Positions 51,185 through 64,000 of a stretch of 64,000 nt of DNA are shown here, piece after piece (the stretch's first letter is position 1; each line of letters starts with the position of its first letter). The stretch lies in contig NZ_FRCM01000012.1 in NCBI RefSeq assembly GCF_900142915.1, positions 50,193 to 114,192 on the forward strand, in the 5' to 3' direction. The notes under the pieces are model-generated. The model saw nothing but the letters and a program-made list of their open reading frames with translations. It was not told the DNA's origin and made no database searches. The DNA is from Mucilaginibacter sp. OK098 (GTDB lineage: Bacteria > Bacteroidota > Bacteroidia > Sphingobacteriales > Sphingobacteriaceae). Position numbers and translations under genes: made by a program.

Positions 51185-51528
51185 TTTTTGAATGATTAGT
51201 TTATGATACAATTCTTGAAAATTAATGCCTGCAGCGAATAATAATCAAACCGTCATGGCTTTAATCAATTGGTATTAATGCTGAAAACTATTAATTCGGC
51301 AGATAAAAAAGTGGCCGGGGCGGATTTTTCTTCTTATCTGAAAATAAATATTCAAGTATTAAAAAATCTCTCTCTCATAACTTAAACAAGCCAAAAATTC
51401 GCGCGCCTTAAAATAAAAATATGCCTGATTTTTAACATTATATTAATAAAATGTTGGCGTAACATTAAAAATACACTATGAGTTATTAAAAATTGCATAG
51501 CTTTAATTTTTAACTAACTATTAACTGT
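51185..51528. other. AT-rich region upstream of the SusC/SusD operon
   Basis: About 345 bases with no ORF. TAGCTTTA, close to a -7 box, lies about 30 bases before the SusC ATG. It probably holds the promoter for the SusC/SusD pair, but no operator could be identified. Confidence 0.5.
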
Positions 51529-54500
51529 ATGAAAAAAGCATTTACATTATTTGTATTTACATTTTTATGTTCGGTTCTCGCATTTGCTCAAACGCGGGAT
51601 CTATCAGGCATAATTAAAGATGAAACCGGGGAGCCAATTCCCGGAGCGACAGTTCGATCTAAAGGTTCACACACAGGTGTGAGTACGGACGGGGTGGGCA
51701 ATTTTAAAATCAGCGTTGATAGGAATGCCATTTTAATTATTAGTGCCTTAGGTTATGAAGTTAAGGAAGTTTCCGTTGGCAACGCTCAAACTTTATCTAT
51801 TGCACTAAAATCATCAAACACAGCCTTAACAGAAGTAGTTGTAACGGCACTGGGTGTTAAACGTGATAAAAGATTGTTGAATTATGCTAACCAGCAGGTA
51901 ACTGGTGCTGCATTGGTTGACGCTAAGCAGGACAACTTGATAAATGCCCTGGCAGGTAAAATAGCCGGTGTACAAATCACAAACTCAAGTGGTATGCCAG
52001 GCAGTTCGTCGCAAGTTTTAATTCGCGGTAACAGTACTTTGTTTGGAGATAACACCGCTTTAATTGTTGTTGATGGTATACCTATTGATAATAGCGAAGC
52101 TGGTAACCCCGGCGGTCCTTTGGGTAATGGGGGCACTGCCAATCGCGGTAGTGATATTGACCCTAACATTATTGAAAGTATTAGTGTATTAAAGGGTTCT
52201 GCCGCAACTGCTTTGTATGGTTCTGCGGGTTCAAGAGGTGTGGTTTTAATTACTACAAAAGGTGGACTGGGTAAAAACGGAACTGGCAAACCAACTATAA
52301 ACTTCAGTTCAAGCTATTCCTTTAACAATCCTATACTTCCTAAATTTCAAAATGAATATGCACAAGGCTTAAATGGAAAATATGTGAACGGAAATGTGCA
52401 GGGTAATTACAGCAGTTACTCATGGGGACCTAAAATTGATACTCTTAAGGTAAATGGACAATCTGTACCAAGAAGAGACAATGTTAAAGATTTCTTTAAA
52501 ACAGGGCATACAACTGACAATAACTTAAGCATTAGCGGGAACAGCGATAGATCGAGCTATTTAATCTCGTACTCTTATTTAAAAACAGACGGTACCGAGC
52601 CCAGCACAAATTACATTCGTAATTCATTTTTCACTAAATATGCTACTAAATTAGCCAGCAATTTAACTTTAACTACACAGTTTAACTATGTTAATATTGC
52701 CAATCATCGTTTGCTTGAAGGCAATGGTTTATCAAATCCGATATGGACTATTTACGCGGCTCCTATTTCCTGGAATCCACTGCCAACGACAAATCCTGAT
52801 GGATCACAGCAACTTTATCGCCGCTCAAGGAACAATCCTTATTGGTTAGTTGCCAACACAGGGCTACAGGATAATACCAACCGCATTTTACCTGTAATCA
52901 ACCTTGTGTATACACCTCTAAAATGGTTGACAGTTACGGAAAGATTTGGTGCCGACATTTACTTCAACAATTCAAATTATCATGAAAATGTTGGCGTAGT
53001 TGGCGGGGACGGATTAGGCCAGTTATGGATGCGCGACAATCAGTTCATGCAATTTAACAATGATTTGATTATAGAAGCAAGAAAAGACATTGCTAAAGAT
53101 TTAACGCTTGATGCAATAATTGGTAATAATTTATTTTCGCAATATACTACCAGCAATTATACTAATGGGGCCGACTTATCAGTACCAGGATTTTATAATA
53201 TCAGCAATGCTAATCATGTAACGGCTAGTTATGGTTCCTATCTGCAAAGAAAATTAGGTTTTTATGCACAGGTTAACCTGGAGTATAAAAGAATGCTATC
53301 ACTTACTTTAACCGGCCGCGAGGATGGGTCATCTGTGTTATCAAAAAACAAACAATTCTATCCATATGGTTCTGCCAGCGGTGGTTTTATTTTCACAGAG
53401 GCATTAGGCTTGTCACATAGCTTTTTTGACTATGGTAAAGTACGGTTGGGTTACTCAATAGTTGGCGATAGCAATATAGGGCCATATTCGCTAACTAACC
53501 CTTTTTATCAGGCTGGTGGATTTCCGATTGGCTCACAAAACGGATTTCAGTTGACCAATACTTACGCTTATCCGCTTAAAAATGGTGTTATTAAAGAATT
53601 CGAAACTGGTCTGGAACTTAAATTCTTCCAAAACAGGTTATCGTTTGACCTTACATACTATAACAAAATCAGTTCAGACTTATTATCGCCGAACACGCCT
53701 TTGGCTCCGGCAACTGGTTTTACAGCAGCAAGCTTAAACTCGGGTTCAATAAGAAATCGCGGTATTGAGATTGTATTAGGCGGTACACCAATAAAATCAA
53801 GAGATTTTAACTGGGATATTAATGTAAACTTTGCTAAAAACAAAAACCAGGTATTGAGCCTGGCCCCGGGCATCCCTTACCTTCAGTTTGGTGGTTTCGT
53901 AAATCCGGGAATTTTTGCTTATCCAAACCAAGCATATGGGGTTATTTATGGTACACATTTTCTTCGTAACTCAAGCGGCCAGTTATTGTTAGGCGATAAT
54001 GCTTATCCTCAGGTTGCTAATGGCCTTGCACCAATTGGGAATGCTACCCCTAAGTTTACCGCCGGTATGACAAATACATTTAGCTATAAGTCATTTTCTT
54101 TGTCTTTTGTGCTTGATTGGAAACATGGCGGTGATATCCTAAACCTGGATAACCACTATCTGTTTGTATACGGTACACCAATTGTTACCCAAAGCAGGGG
54201 CGAGCTTAAAACCTTTCCCGGTATAATACAAAGCACCGGCAAAGTTAATACCACAGCAGTTCCGCTAAACCAGAATTACTATACCAACTTATTATCTGCT
54301 GTTGATGAATCATCAGTTGAAGATGGTTCATATATTAAGTTGAGACAGGTAACATTAGGTTATAGCTTCGGTTCTTTTTTAACTGGAAAAGTAGTTAAAA
54401 AATTATCCCTGAGCTTTACAGGTACCAATTTTATCCTGCATAAAAACTACACAGGTTCAGATCCTGAAGTTAGTTTGGATGGAAGCGGCAACGGACAGGG

Positions 54501-54564
54501 CTTTGCCAATTTTGTGGTACCATCAAATAGCAGCTTTATTATTGGTTTAAAAGCTACACTTTAA
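51529..54564 (+). CDS. SusC/RagA-type TonB-linked outer membrane receptor
   Basis: A 1011-residue outer-membrane protein: signal peptide (LCSVLAFAQ), a carboxypeptidase-regulatory-like beta-sandwich (residues 22-95, LSGIIKDETGEPIPGATVRSKG), the TonB box and plug (from about 100: TEVVVTALGVKRDKR, QVLIRGNSTLFGDNTALIVVDGIPID, SISVLKGSAATALYGSAGSRGVVLITTKG), then the 22-strand barrel to the C-terminal Leu. It lacks an N-terminal signalling extension, so it is not a trans-envelope regulator. It imports an unknown ligand together with its lipoprotein partner downstream. Confidence 0.95.
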   Translation: MKKAFTLFVFTFLCSVLAFAQTRDLSGIIKDETGEPIPGATVRSKGSHTGVSTDGVGNFKISVDRNAILIISALGYEVKEVSVGNAQTLSIALKSSNTALTEVVVTALGVKRDKRLLNYANQQVTGAALVDAKQDNLINALAGKIAGVQITNSSGMPGSSSQVLIRGNSTLFGDNTALIVVDGIPIDNSEAGNPGGPLGNGGTANRGSDIDPNIIESISVLKGSAATALYGSAGSRGVVLITTKGGLGKNGTGKPTINFSSSYSFNNPILPKFQNEYAQGLNGKYVNGNVQGNYSSYSWGPKIDTLKVNGQSVPRRDNVKDFFKTGHTTDNNLSISGNSDRSSYLISYSYLKTDGTEPSTNYIRNSFFTKYATKLASNLTLTTQFNYVNIANHRLLEGNGLSNPIWTIYAAPISWNPLPTTNPDGSQQLYRRSRNNPYWLVANTGLQDNTNRILPVINLVYTPLKWLTVTERFGADIYFNNSNYHENVGVVGGDGLGQLWMRDNQFMQFNNDLIIEARKDIAKDLTLDAIIGNNLFSQYTTSNYTNGADLSVPGFYNISNANHVTASYGSYLQRKLGFYAQVNLEYKRMLSLTLTGREDGSSVLSKNKQFYPYGSASGGFIFTEALGLSHSFFDYGKVRLGYSIVGDSNIGPYSLTNPFYQAGGFPIGSQNGFQLTNTYAYPLKNGVIKEFETGLELKFFQNRLSFDLTYYNKISSDLLSPNTPLAPATGFTAASLNSGSIRNRGIEIVLGGTPIKSRDFNWDINVNFAKNKNQVLSLAPGIPYLQFGGFVNPGIFAYPNQAYGVIYGTHFLRNSSGQLLLGDNAYPQVANGLAPIGNATPKFTAGMTNTFSYKSFSLSFVLDWKHGGDILNLDNHYLFVYGTPIVTQSRGELKTFPGIIQSTGKVNTTAVPLNQNYYTNLLSAVDESSVEDGSYIKLRQVTLGYSFGSFLTGKVVKKLSLSFTGTNFILHKNYTGSDPEVSLDGSGNGQGFANFVVPSNSSFIIGLKATL

Positions 54565-54588
54565 TAATAACACAAAAAGAGAATTAAG

Positions 54589-56022
54589 ATGAAAAAATAT
54601 ATAAAAATACCACTTACATTATTTTGTATTGTATTAATTGGCACAGGATGTAAAAAGTTCCTAGACGTTAATACTGACCCAAATCATACGCTTAAGGTTA
54701 GCGAATCTTTATTGTTAGGGCCTATTGAAAAAACAATGGCCGGCAATACCATCGTTGGCGAAGTTGGCGCCGCTTCTACCTATTGGACGCAGCAAGTGTC
54801 AATAAACCAGCCAACACCAACTCTTGAGACTTATGAGGTGTTTCCTGAGGATGTAAATAATACCTGGACGTTCGGTTTATACCCTGGAATATTTGAGAAC
54901 TTAAAAATTATGATTAACCAGGCAGAGGCAGCTCATCACAATCAATACATTGCAATTGGTAAAACCCTATTTGCATATAACCTTGCTGTGGCAACTGATT
55001 TTTGGAATGATATACCTTACTCACAGGCACTTAATACAAGTATTTCAAAGCCTAAATATGATAGTCAACAAGCTATTTATCATGCAGTACAAATGCTTTT
55101 AGACAGTGCAATTTATTATGTTAATCAAACCCCAAGCCCTATAGCACCTTCAAATGACGATTTTATTTACGGTGGAGACATGGGTAAGTGGAAAAAATTC
55201 ATGTATACACTTAAAGCAAGGTACTACATGAGGTTAACTAAAGCGCCTGGTCACACTGCTGCTGCGCAAGCCGACAGTGCTTTAACTGCTTTGCAAAATG
55301 GCTTTAGTTCAAACGGTGATAACGCCAGCATTGCTTACAACGGAAGCGCTAACGACCAGAATCCCTGGTTTGGTGGTACTGAACCCGGTGCAGGCGGTGT
55401 GGTATTAGCTAAGTTTTTTGTTGACGGATTAAACAATACTGCCGATCCCCGTTTGCCTGTTATAGCTAACAAAAGCGTTGATGGTAAATATGTAGGACGT
55501 CCTTCCGGAGCTGATCCTGCCCCGGATTATACTGTATATGCCACAATAGGAACTTATTTTGGTGGCGTTGATCCTGTAAATACTGATAACGTTACCGGGG
55601 CCGCTGCGCCATTAATTGTAGCAACCTACAGCGAGGCCTTATTTTTACAGGCAGAAGCTACCTTTATCAAATCAGGCGCTGCTGCAGCGGCATCGGTATA
55701 TAAAGCTGCAATTGCAGCCAATATGTCCCAATTAGGTGTTAGCACATCAGATCAGGCCACTTTCCTTACCTCTTTACCTGTTTTAACAGCTGCTAACGGT
55801 GAGGCCCAGATCATTGGCCAAAAATATGTGACCGATTTCCTTTCAGTTGAAGCTTATAATGATTGGAGACGTACTGGCTACCCTGTACTCTCTTTGGTTC
55901 AAAATGCGTACGTTCAATATATTCCACGTAGATTTCCTTATTCTTCTACAGAATTACTGGCAAATCCACAACCTCAACAAAGTGCAACCACTGCCGACAG
56001 GGTTTGGTGGGACGTTCAATAA
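54589..56022 (+). CDS. SusD/RagB-like outer membrane lipoprotein
   Basis: A 477-residue surface lipoprotein (Cys21 in GTGCKKFLD) of the SusD-like fold: KFLDVNTDPN, the IFENLKIMINQAE helices, AKRYLMRLT-type block (LKARYYMRLTKAPG), EALFLQAEATF. It lies 24 bases after SusC and forms the capping partner that binds the ligand for import. No glycoside hydrolase, protease, sigma factor or anti-sigma factor gene follows; the transcript ends in a strong terminator. The substrate is therefore unknown. Confidence 0.95.
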   Translation: MKKYIKIPLTLFCIVLIGTGCKKFLDVNTDPNHTLKVSESLLLGPIEKTMAGNTIVGEVGAASTYWTQQVSINQPTPTLETYEVFPEDVNNTWTFGLYPGIFENLKIMINQAEAAHHNQYIAIGKTLFAYNLAVATDFWNDIPYSQALNTSISKPKYDSQQAIYHAVQMLLDSAIYYVNQTPSPIAPSNDDFIYGGDMGKWKKFMYTLKARYYMRLTKAPGHTAAAQADSALTALQNGFSSNGDNASIAYNGSANDQNPWFGGTEPGAGGVVLAKFFVDGLNNTADPRLPVIANKSVDGKYVGRPSGADPAPDYTVYATIGTYFGGVDPVNTDNVTGAAAPLIVATYSEALFLQAEATFIKSGAAAAASVYKAAIAANMSQLGVSTSDQATFLTSLPVLTAANGEAQIIGQKYVTDFLSVEAYNDWRRTGYPVLSLVQNAYVQYIPRRFPYSSTELLANPQPQQSATTADRVWWDVQ

Positions 56023-56045
56023 GACTATTTATAATTAATTATACC

Positions 56046-56086
56046 AAACGCGGGGGTTAAGATATTTCATCTTAACCCCCGCGTTT
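56046..56086. terminator. Two-way terminator after the SusD-like gene
   Basis: Perfect 18-base arms (AAACGCGGGGGTTAAGAT and complement), 5-base loop. Confidence 0.95.
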
Positions 56087-56099
56087 ATGTCTTTTAGGT

Positions 56100-57485
56100 T
56101 TACTTCAGCGCGTCAGGGGCGCTTGCCAATATCCTCAGCTCTTTGGGGAAGTAATTATTTATTCTGTTCGGCAGCAGCTTTGCCCAGCCTAAAGCTTGCC
56201 CTTCAAATGTCATCAGGCTCCAGCCTTTATCAGTTATATTTATGTCGATGTTATCACGGCGCAGGTATTGGATGGCTTGTTCAAGATTTAACTCCGTTTG
56301 CAGCACCTTATCCTTATTAATATATATGCTAAGCGCCAGCTCGTGATCGGGTATTAGGTCATTCCCCATTAGCTTACCGATCCGTACGCCCGATTTCTTT
56401 ATATACAGGTGCCGTTGTAAAGTGTCCAGGCTTTCTTTATGCTCGCGGCTTATGGCCAGCCAGTCATCATTCACCTTATTATAATAGTAGCTCTCAGGAT
56501 CATTGATATACTTCTTTATAAGCTCTATTTCTAATAGCGCCAGTTTCTGATGTCCTTTTGTTTTAAAGGATGGTGGTTCATCAGTTTGCTCTTTCTTTTT
56601 TAAACAGGCGGCAAACAGGCCCTCGCCCTTTACACTGCCCGGGTAAAAGCGATAACCCCATGCCTTTTGCTCCGGCGATTCAGCTTCAACAATTCCCCAC
56701 TCCTTATATATAGGTATCCGTATGCTTTCCATGTTAAATTCACGGCACAGCCAATCCACAATTTCCTCGTTCTCCTGGTGCGAATAAGAGCATGTACTAT
56801 ATATAAGGTGTCCATCTTCTTTTAATGCAGGGTAAACATCGGCCAGGATGCGTTCCTGACGCTGGTGGCACAGGTTAACATTGGCCTCGCTCCATTCATT
56901 CATTGCCGCCGGATCTTTCCTGAACATTCCCGAACCTGAACATGGCGCATCAACCAGTATGGTATCGAAAAAACCGGTAAGCCTGCTAAAATCACGCGGA
57001 TCATTATTACTTACTATAGTATTGGCAGTACCCCAGCGGTTAAGGTTATCGGACAAAACAGGTACGCGGGTTTTTATTATTTCGTTTGATACTAAAAGAT
57101 CACTGCTGTTAATGGCTGAATTGATGAGCGTGCTTTTACCGCCAGGCGCAGCGCAAAGGTCAAGCACCTTTATAGACCCGCCATCAGTTTGCCTTATATA
57201 TTTAAGGATATGATCAATAAACATTGACGATGCTTCCTGCACATAATAACACCCGGCATGGAAAAGCGGATCGAATGTGAAGGAGGGACGCGTATTTAAA
57301 TAGTACCCTTCGGGGCACCAGGGCACCTGCCCGTCAGTTTTTAATATTGATTTTTTAAAAGGATTTCTCCGGATGGAAGTAGGCGATGCACTATTTTGAT
57401 GCGCATTCACAAAGTTTTCGACCTCAAATCCGGGTTCCCCGTTTAATGAATTAAGGAAATTTTCAGGAAAAATGTATTCGCTCAT
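56100..57485 (-). CDS. RNA cytosine-C5-methyltransferase (RsmB/RsmF family)
   Basis: A 461-residue SAM-dependent methyltransferase of the NOL1/NOP2/Sun family: PGGKSTLIN in VLDLCAAPGGKSTLINSAI (SAM site), VSNNDPRD, the catalytic-Cys blocks ILVDAPCSGSGMF and YSTCSYSHQENEEIVDWL. The C-terminal extension (SYYYNKVNDDWLAISREHK onwards) matches the RsmF-type PUA-like domain. It probably methylates one cytosine of 16S or 23S rRNA, but the target cannot be read from sequence. ATG start; it lies just upstream of, and divergent from, the rRNA operon. Confidence 0.92.
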   Translation of the reverse strand: MSEYIFPENFLNSLNGEPGFEVENFVNAHQNSASPTSIRRNPFKKSILKTDGQVPWCPEGYYLNTRPSFTFDPLFHAGCYYVQEASSMFIDHILKYIRQTDGGSIKVLDLCAAPGGKSTLINSAINSSDLLVSNEIIKTRVPVLSDNLNRWGTANTIVSNNDPRDFSRLTGFFDTILVDAPCSGSGMFRKDPAAMNEWSEANVNLCHQRQERILADVYPALKEDGHLIYSTCSYSHQENEEIVDWLCREFNMESIRIPIYKEWGIVEAESPEQKAWGYRFYPGSVKGEGLFAACLKKKEQTDEPPSFKTKGHQKLALLEIELIKKYINDPESYYYNKVNDDWLAISREHKESLDTLQRHLYIKKSGVRIGKLMGNDLIPDHELALSIYINKDKVLQTELNLEQAIQYLRRDNIDINITDKGWSLMTFEGQALGWAKLLPNRINNYFPKELRILASAPDALK

Positions 57486-57611
57486 ATCAGTTTCAAAGAT
57501 ACGAATTAGGCAATTGCCATTATTAACGCATGTATATTAAAGATAATTGCATAAAATAGATGGTAGTTTACAAGCAGTTACAGCAATTGTTTCAATTAAT
57601 GTAATATTCTT

Positions 57612-57642
57612 TTTGCAGGTAGCTAAAAACTCTGTACATTTG
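57612..57642 (+). promoter_or_regulatory. rRNA operon promoter P1
   Basis: TTTG (57612-57615), exactly 19 bases, TACATTTG (57635-57642): a full match to the Bacteroidota consensus TTTG-N19-TAnnTTTG. Confidence 0.85.
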
Positions 57643-57722
57643 TGACCGCTTTAGAAAAAAGGCGTTGTTATTTGAAGAGAAAGTGATAAAGAAGAAGGCT
57701 AAAAAATAAGTTAAAAAAAGGC

Positions 57723-57753
57723 TTGACAGGAAGAAAAAAAAGTCACATCTTTG
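57723..57753 (+). promoter_or_regulatory. rRNA operon promoter P2
   Basis: TTGA (57723-57726), 19 bases, CATCTTTG (57746-57753). One mismatch in the -7 box; same spacing. Confidence 0.7.
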
Positions 57754-57827
57754 CAGCCCGCAAACGAGGGAGATAAAAGAGAGGGGAAGCGGGGAAAAGA
57801 GGCAAACAAAAAATAAAAAAAATAAAG

Positions 57828-57858
57828 TTTGCAAGTTTAAAAAAGGTTCATACCTTTG
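57828..57858 (+). promoter_or_regulatory. rRNA operon promoter P3
   Basis: TTTG (57828-57831), 19 bases, TACCTTTG (57851-57858): an exact consensus match. Confidence 0.85.
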
Positions 57859-58293
57859 CAGTCCCAAAAGAAAGGGGCGAAAAAACGAAAGGAAGCCGGA
57901 AACGGAAGAGCGTCGGAAGCTGAGAAAAGAGGGGAGCGATTCCGGAAAAGAAAGCTAAAAAAAAGGAAAGAAATTTCCGAAACAAAAAGGGAGAAGGAAG
58001 CGATTTCCGGATCAATAAAAAATGAAAGTTAGACGGCGTAACAACCAGAAAAACATATAGCCTGACTGAGACAGAAAGGCGTAAAAGTTCTTATAAGATA
58101 CTGGATAATCATGTAGCGTAACGGTAGATCACTGTTACGAAACAAAGAGAGAAAAGGGATACTGTATAAAGATACAACAGTGAACGGATCGGAATAGAAG
58201 AGAGAAGCGATTCAAACGACGAACTCCACCGGGCACGAAATTTTACAGATTCTATTATTAATAATAGGGTCAGTGAACAAACAAAACATTTTA
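57859..58293 (+). promoter_or_regulatory. Long purine-rich rRNA leader with 16S processing stem (left side)
   Basis: About 430 bases, rich in GAAA/GGAA words, with no ORF. TCATGTAGC (58109-58117) pairs exactly with GCTACATGA (59870-59878) downstream of 16S, and flanking bases (AAGATACTGG with CCAGGTTCTT; AGAGAGAAA with the CTCTCTCTT region) extend it with mismatches. This would be the RNase III stem around 16S. Confidence 0.6.
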
Positions 58294-59814
<1,521 letters not shown>

Positions 59815-60133
59815 CTGGAGCAGTATCCACAAATCTCTCTCTTATAAGCGTAATAGCGAAAGCTGTTTAGCTACATGACCAGGTTCTTATATATTAGTTG
59901 ATTAGGTTGATTAAGTTGAATGGTTGATTGGGTTGAGAAACTAAATCAATCGCTAATTCACTACATCAGTCCTTCACTAATTAAAACGAAACAAAAGGAA
60001 AACCCAAAAGATGAAGCCATTAGTAAGGTGACAGTCAAGTGGGCGGCGAGATTGTAAGAAATTACGGTTTACGATTTACGAGAAAACGATTGTTAAATCC
60101 GAAATCGAAAATCTGAAATCCGAAATAACAAAC
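59815..60133 (+). repeat. 16S-tRNA spacer with two word-repeat families
   Basis: About 59893-59945 has TTAGTTGATTAGGTTGATTAAG and TTGATTGGGTTGAG words (the same family as at 26074-26096), followed by AATCAATCGCTAATTCACTAC. About 60061-60125 has TTACGGTTTACGATTTACGAG and then AAATCCGAAATCGAAAATC words. These are strings of similar words in a region that should fold in pre-rRNA. The right half of the 16S processing stem is at 59870-59888. Confidence 0.6.
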
Positions 60134-60208
60134 AGTCCTGTAGCTCAGCTTGGTTAGAGCACTACACTGATAATGTAGGGGTCAGCAGTTCAAATCTGCT
60201 CGGGACTA
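60134..60208 (+). tRNA. tRNA-Ile (GAT)
   Basis: A 75-base cloverleaf: acceptor AGTCCTG/CGGGACT, D-arm GCTCAGCTTGGTTAGAGC, anticodon loop CTGATAA with GAT, T-arm AGCAGTTCAAATCTGCT. CCA is not encoded. Confidence 0.97.
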
Positions 60209-60239
60209 CGGCGCAGCAAAGCTGCGAGGCGTTAGGGAA

Positions 60240-60330
60240 ATAGAGATCAGAGGTTAGAGATCAGCGATTAGGAGGAAACAACTAATCACTAGTTAACTAA
60301 TCACTAATTAACTAGTCACTAATTAACTCA
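60240..60330. repeat. Word repeat between the two tRNAs
   Basis: Left words GAGATCAGAGGTTAGAGATC and GCGATTAGG, right words ACTAATCACTAGTTAACTAATC, so again a forward arm and a reverse arm around a short spacer. The right side is a tandem of AATTAACTAGTCACT-type units. Confidence 0.75.
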
Positions 60331-60336
60331 TCCAAA

Positions 60337-60410
60337 GGGGGATTAGCTCAGCTGGCTAGAGCACCTGCCTTGCACGCAGGGGGTCAACGGTTCGAATCCG
60401 TTATTCTCCA
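60337..60410 (+). tRNA. tRNA-Ala (TGC)
   Basis: A 74-base cloverleaf: acceptor GGGGGAT/ATTCTCC (two G-U pairs), D-arm GCTCAGCTGGCTAGAGC, anticodon loop CTTGCAC with TGC, T-arm AACGGTTCGAATCCGTT. The Ile-Ala order in the spacer is the standard one. Confidence 0.97.
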
Positions 60411-60584
60411 CGAACCCACCATTTGCCTACCAAGGCATGGATAATGAAAAAGGCGATCCGCAATGGAAGACCGGGGTAAAAGTTCTTTGACATATTGGAA
60501 GAAGTAAATTAAAAGAGAAAACAACAGAAGAGGACTGTTGAGGCTTCAAAAGTTTACAAAGATTAAAGGTAAAGAGGTAGCAAT

Positions 60585-60618
60585 ACTAATGAACCAATGA
60601 ACGAGTGAGCTAATGAAC
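60585..60618 (+). repeat. Left arm of 23S-flanking word repeat
   Basis: ACTAATGAACCAATGAACG and GAGTGAGCTAATGAAC; its reverse complement matches 63564-63596 with one gap and 3 mismatches over 33 bases, so the two could pair around the 23S gene. Confidence 0.85.
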
Positions 60619-60670
60619 GCAACAAGAATCAAAAAAGCATACATACCGAGCAAAAGGCGGTATAGTAGAA

Positions 60671-63546
<2,876 letters not shown>

Positions 63547-63559
63547 CATAGCAGGTAAT

Positions 63560-63640
63560 TATGGTTCATTAGTCACTGGTTCATTAGTTCATTGGTAGCA
63601 ATACCGGTAAACGAAGAATAAGTACTAATGAACCGAACAC
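63560..63640. repeat. Right arm of 23S-flanking word repeat
   Basis: GGTTCATTAGTCACTGGTTC words (63563-63590) and an answering ACTAATGAACC (63624-63634). The exact word GGTAGCAATAC is seen both here (63594) and before 23S (60576-60586). Could pair locally or with the left arm. Confidence 0.8.
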
Positions 63641-63694
63641 TAAAACTGTTGTTTTCTCAATTTATTTGCTTCTTTCAATTATGTTTAAGTTTGT

Positions 63695-63829
63695 GGTCAT
63701 TAGTCACTTGTCATTAGTCATTGGACTAAGCAAGCAGACAATAAGATCAGGAACAAAAAAAAGATATTAAGTTAGCGGTTATAGCCATCAGTCAAATCAA
63801 ATGACTAATGACACAATGACCAATGACTA
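63695..63829. repeat. Word-palindrome of GTCATTAGTCATTGG type between 23S and 5S
   Basis: Bases TGTCATTAGTCATT (63709-63722) are the exact reverse complement of 63800-63813, with additional similar words (ACACAATGACCAATGACTA) outside. Same family as the element at 441-606. Confidence 0.88.
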
Positions 63830-63838
63830 AAAGAAATT

Positions 63839-63948
<110 letters not shown>

Positions 63949-63959
63949 TCTTATCAAGT

Positions 63960-63994
63960 CCCTTTCATCTAACGATGAAGGGGTTTCTTGTTTT
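63960..63994 (+). terminator. Terminator of the rRNA operon
   Basis: 10-base arms (CCCTTTCATC and GATGAAGGGG, one G-U), loop TAAC, then TTTCTTGTTTT. Confidence 0.9.
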
Positions 63995-64000
63995 ATAACC

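Noticed and set aside
57592..57867. 91-codon ORF over the rRNA promoters
   Set aside because: It reads poly-Phe/Leu from A-rich plus-strand sequence and covers the tandem promoters; no family features.

Overview
This window is a stretch of Bacteroidota chromosome, most likely family Sphingobacteriaceae and probably Mucilaginibacter or a close relative. The pointers are the SusC/SusD pair, OstA-like protein, YtxJ bacillithiol-type protein, TTTG-N19-TAnnTTTG promoters in front of the rRNA operon, a general lack of Shine-Dalgarno sites, and the look of the 16S gene. The genus is a judgement from memory; no database was searched. I see no phage, insertion sequence, integrase or CRISPR array. Most of the window is housekeeping chromosome.

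Layout: 1-8 kb holds the tail of an endonuclease/exonuclease/phosphatase protein, tilS, a large OstA-like LPS-transport protein, a tautomerase, a RelE-type toxin-antitoxin pair, rdgB and a possible HolD-like protein. From 8-17 kb come a SurA-type chaperone, MoxR ATPase, hemH, ispH, a membrane glycosyltransferase, a collagen-like lipoprotein and waaA. From 16.7-22 kb lies a tightly packed sugar-nucleotide operon (ugd, UDP-xylose synthase, galE, rfbB, CpsB-type phosphatase) that would supply surface polysaccharide. From 22-34 kb come an ABC permease, two ECF sigma factors (one with its anti-sigma factor), nnr, lipA, OsmC, YtxJ, ribH, a TPR protein, recF with a DciA-like partner, and ndk. From 34-49 kb come nrnA, two tandem FKBP isomerases, tatD, ansA, a J-KTSC fusion, a kinase-like phosphotransferase, an esterase-like secreted protein, a large ABC permease, ilvE and tryptophan 2,3-dioxygenase. 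From 49-57.5 kb come a universal stress protein, a phosphoserine-phosphatase/ACT protein that lacks the dehydrogenase core of its usual fusion, a SusC/SusD pair and an RNA methyltransferase. From 57.5 kb to the end is a complete rRNA operon (16S, tRNA-Ile, tRNA-Ala, 23S, 5S) with three tandem promoters.

Four toxin-antitoxin modules are scattered through the window (about 6.2, 31.2, 39.2 and 47.5 kb). Two of them are paralogues, and one of those two has a frameshifted toxin.

The most unusual signal is a set of intergenic elements built from short reiterated words (for example variants of TTCATGGTTGATAG, CATTAGTCATTGG, TTCGGATGTTCGATTTCGG, GATTTGAAGATTTGG) arranged as a forward arm, a spacer and the reverse-complement arm. 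There are about ten word families in over twenty places. They mostly sit just after stop codons, reach into gene ends, have entered the waaA reading frame, and fill the rRNA spacers, where one pair could form the 23S processing stem. I do not know a described element of this kind.
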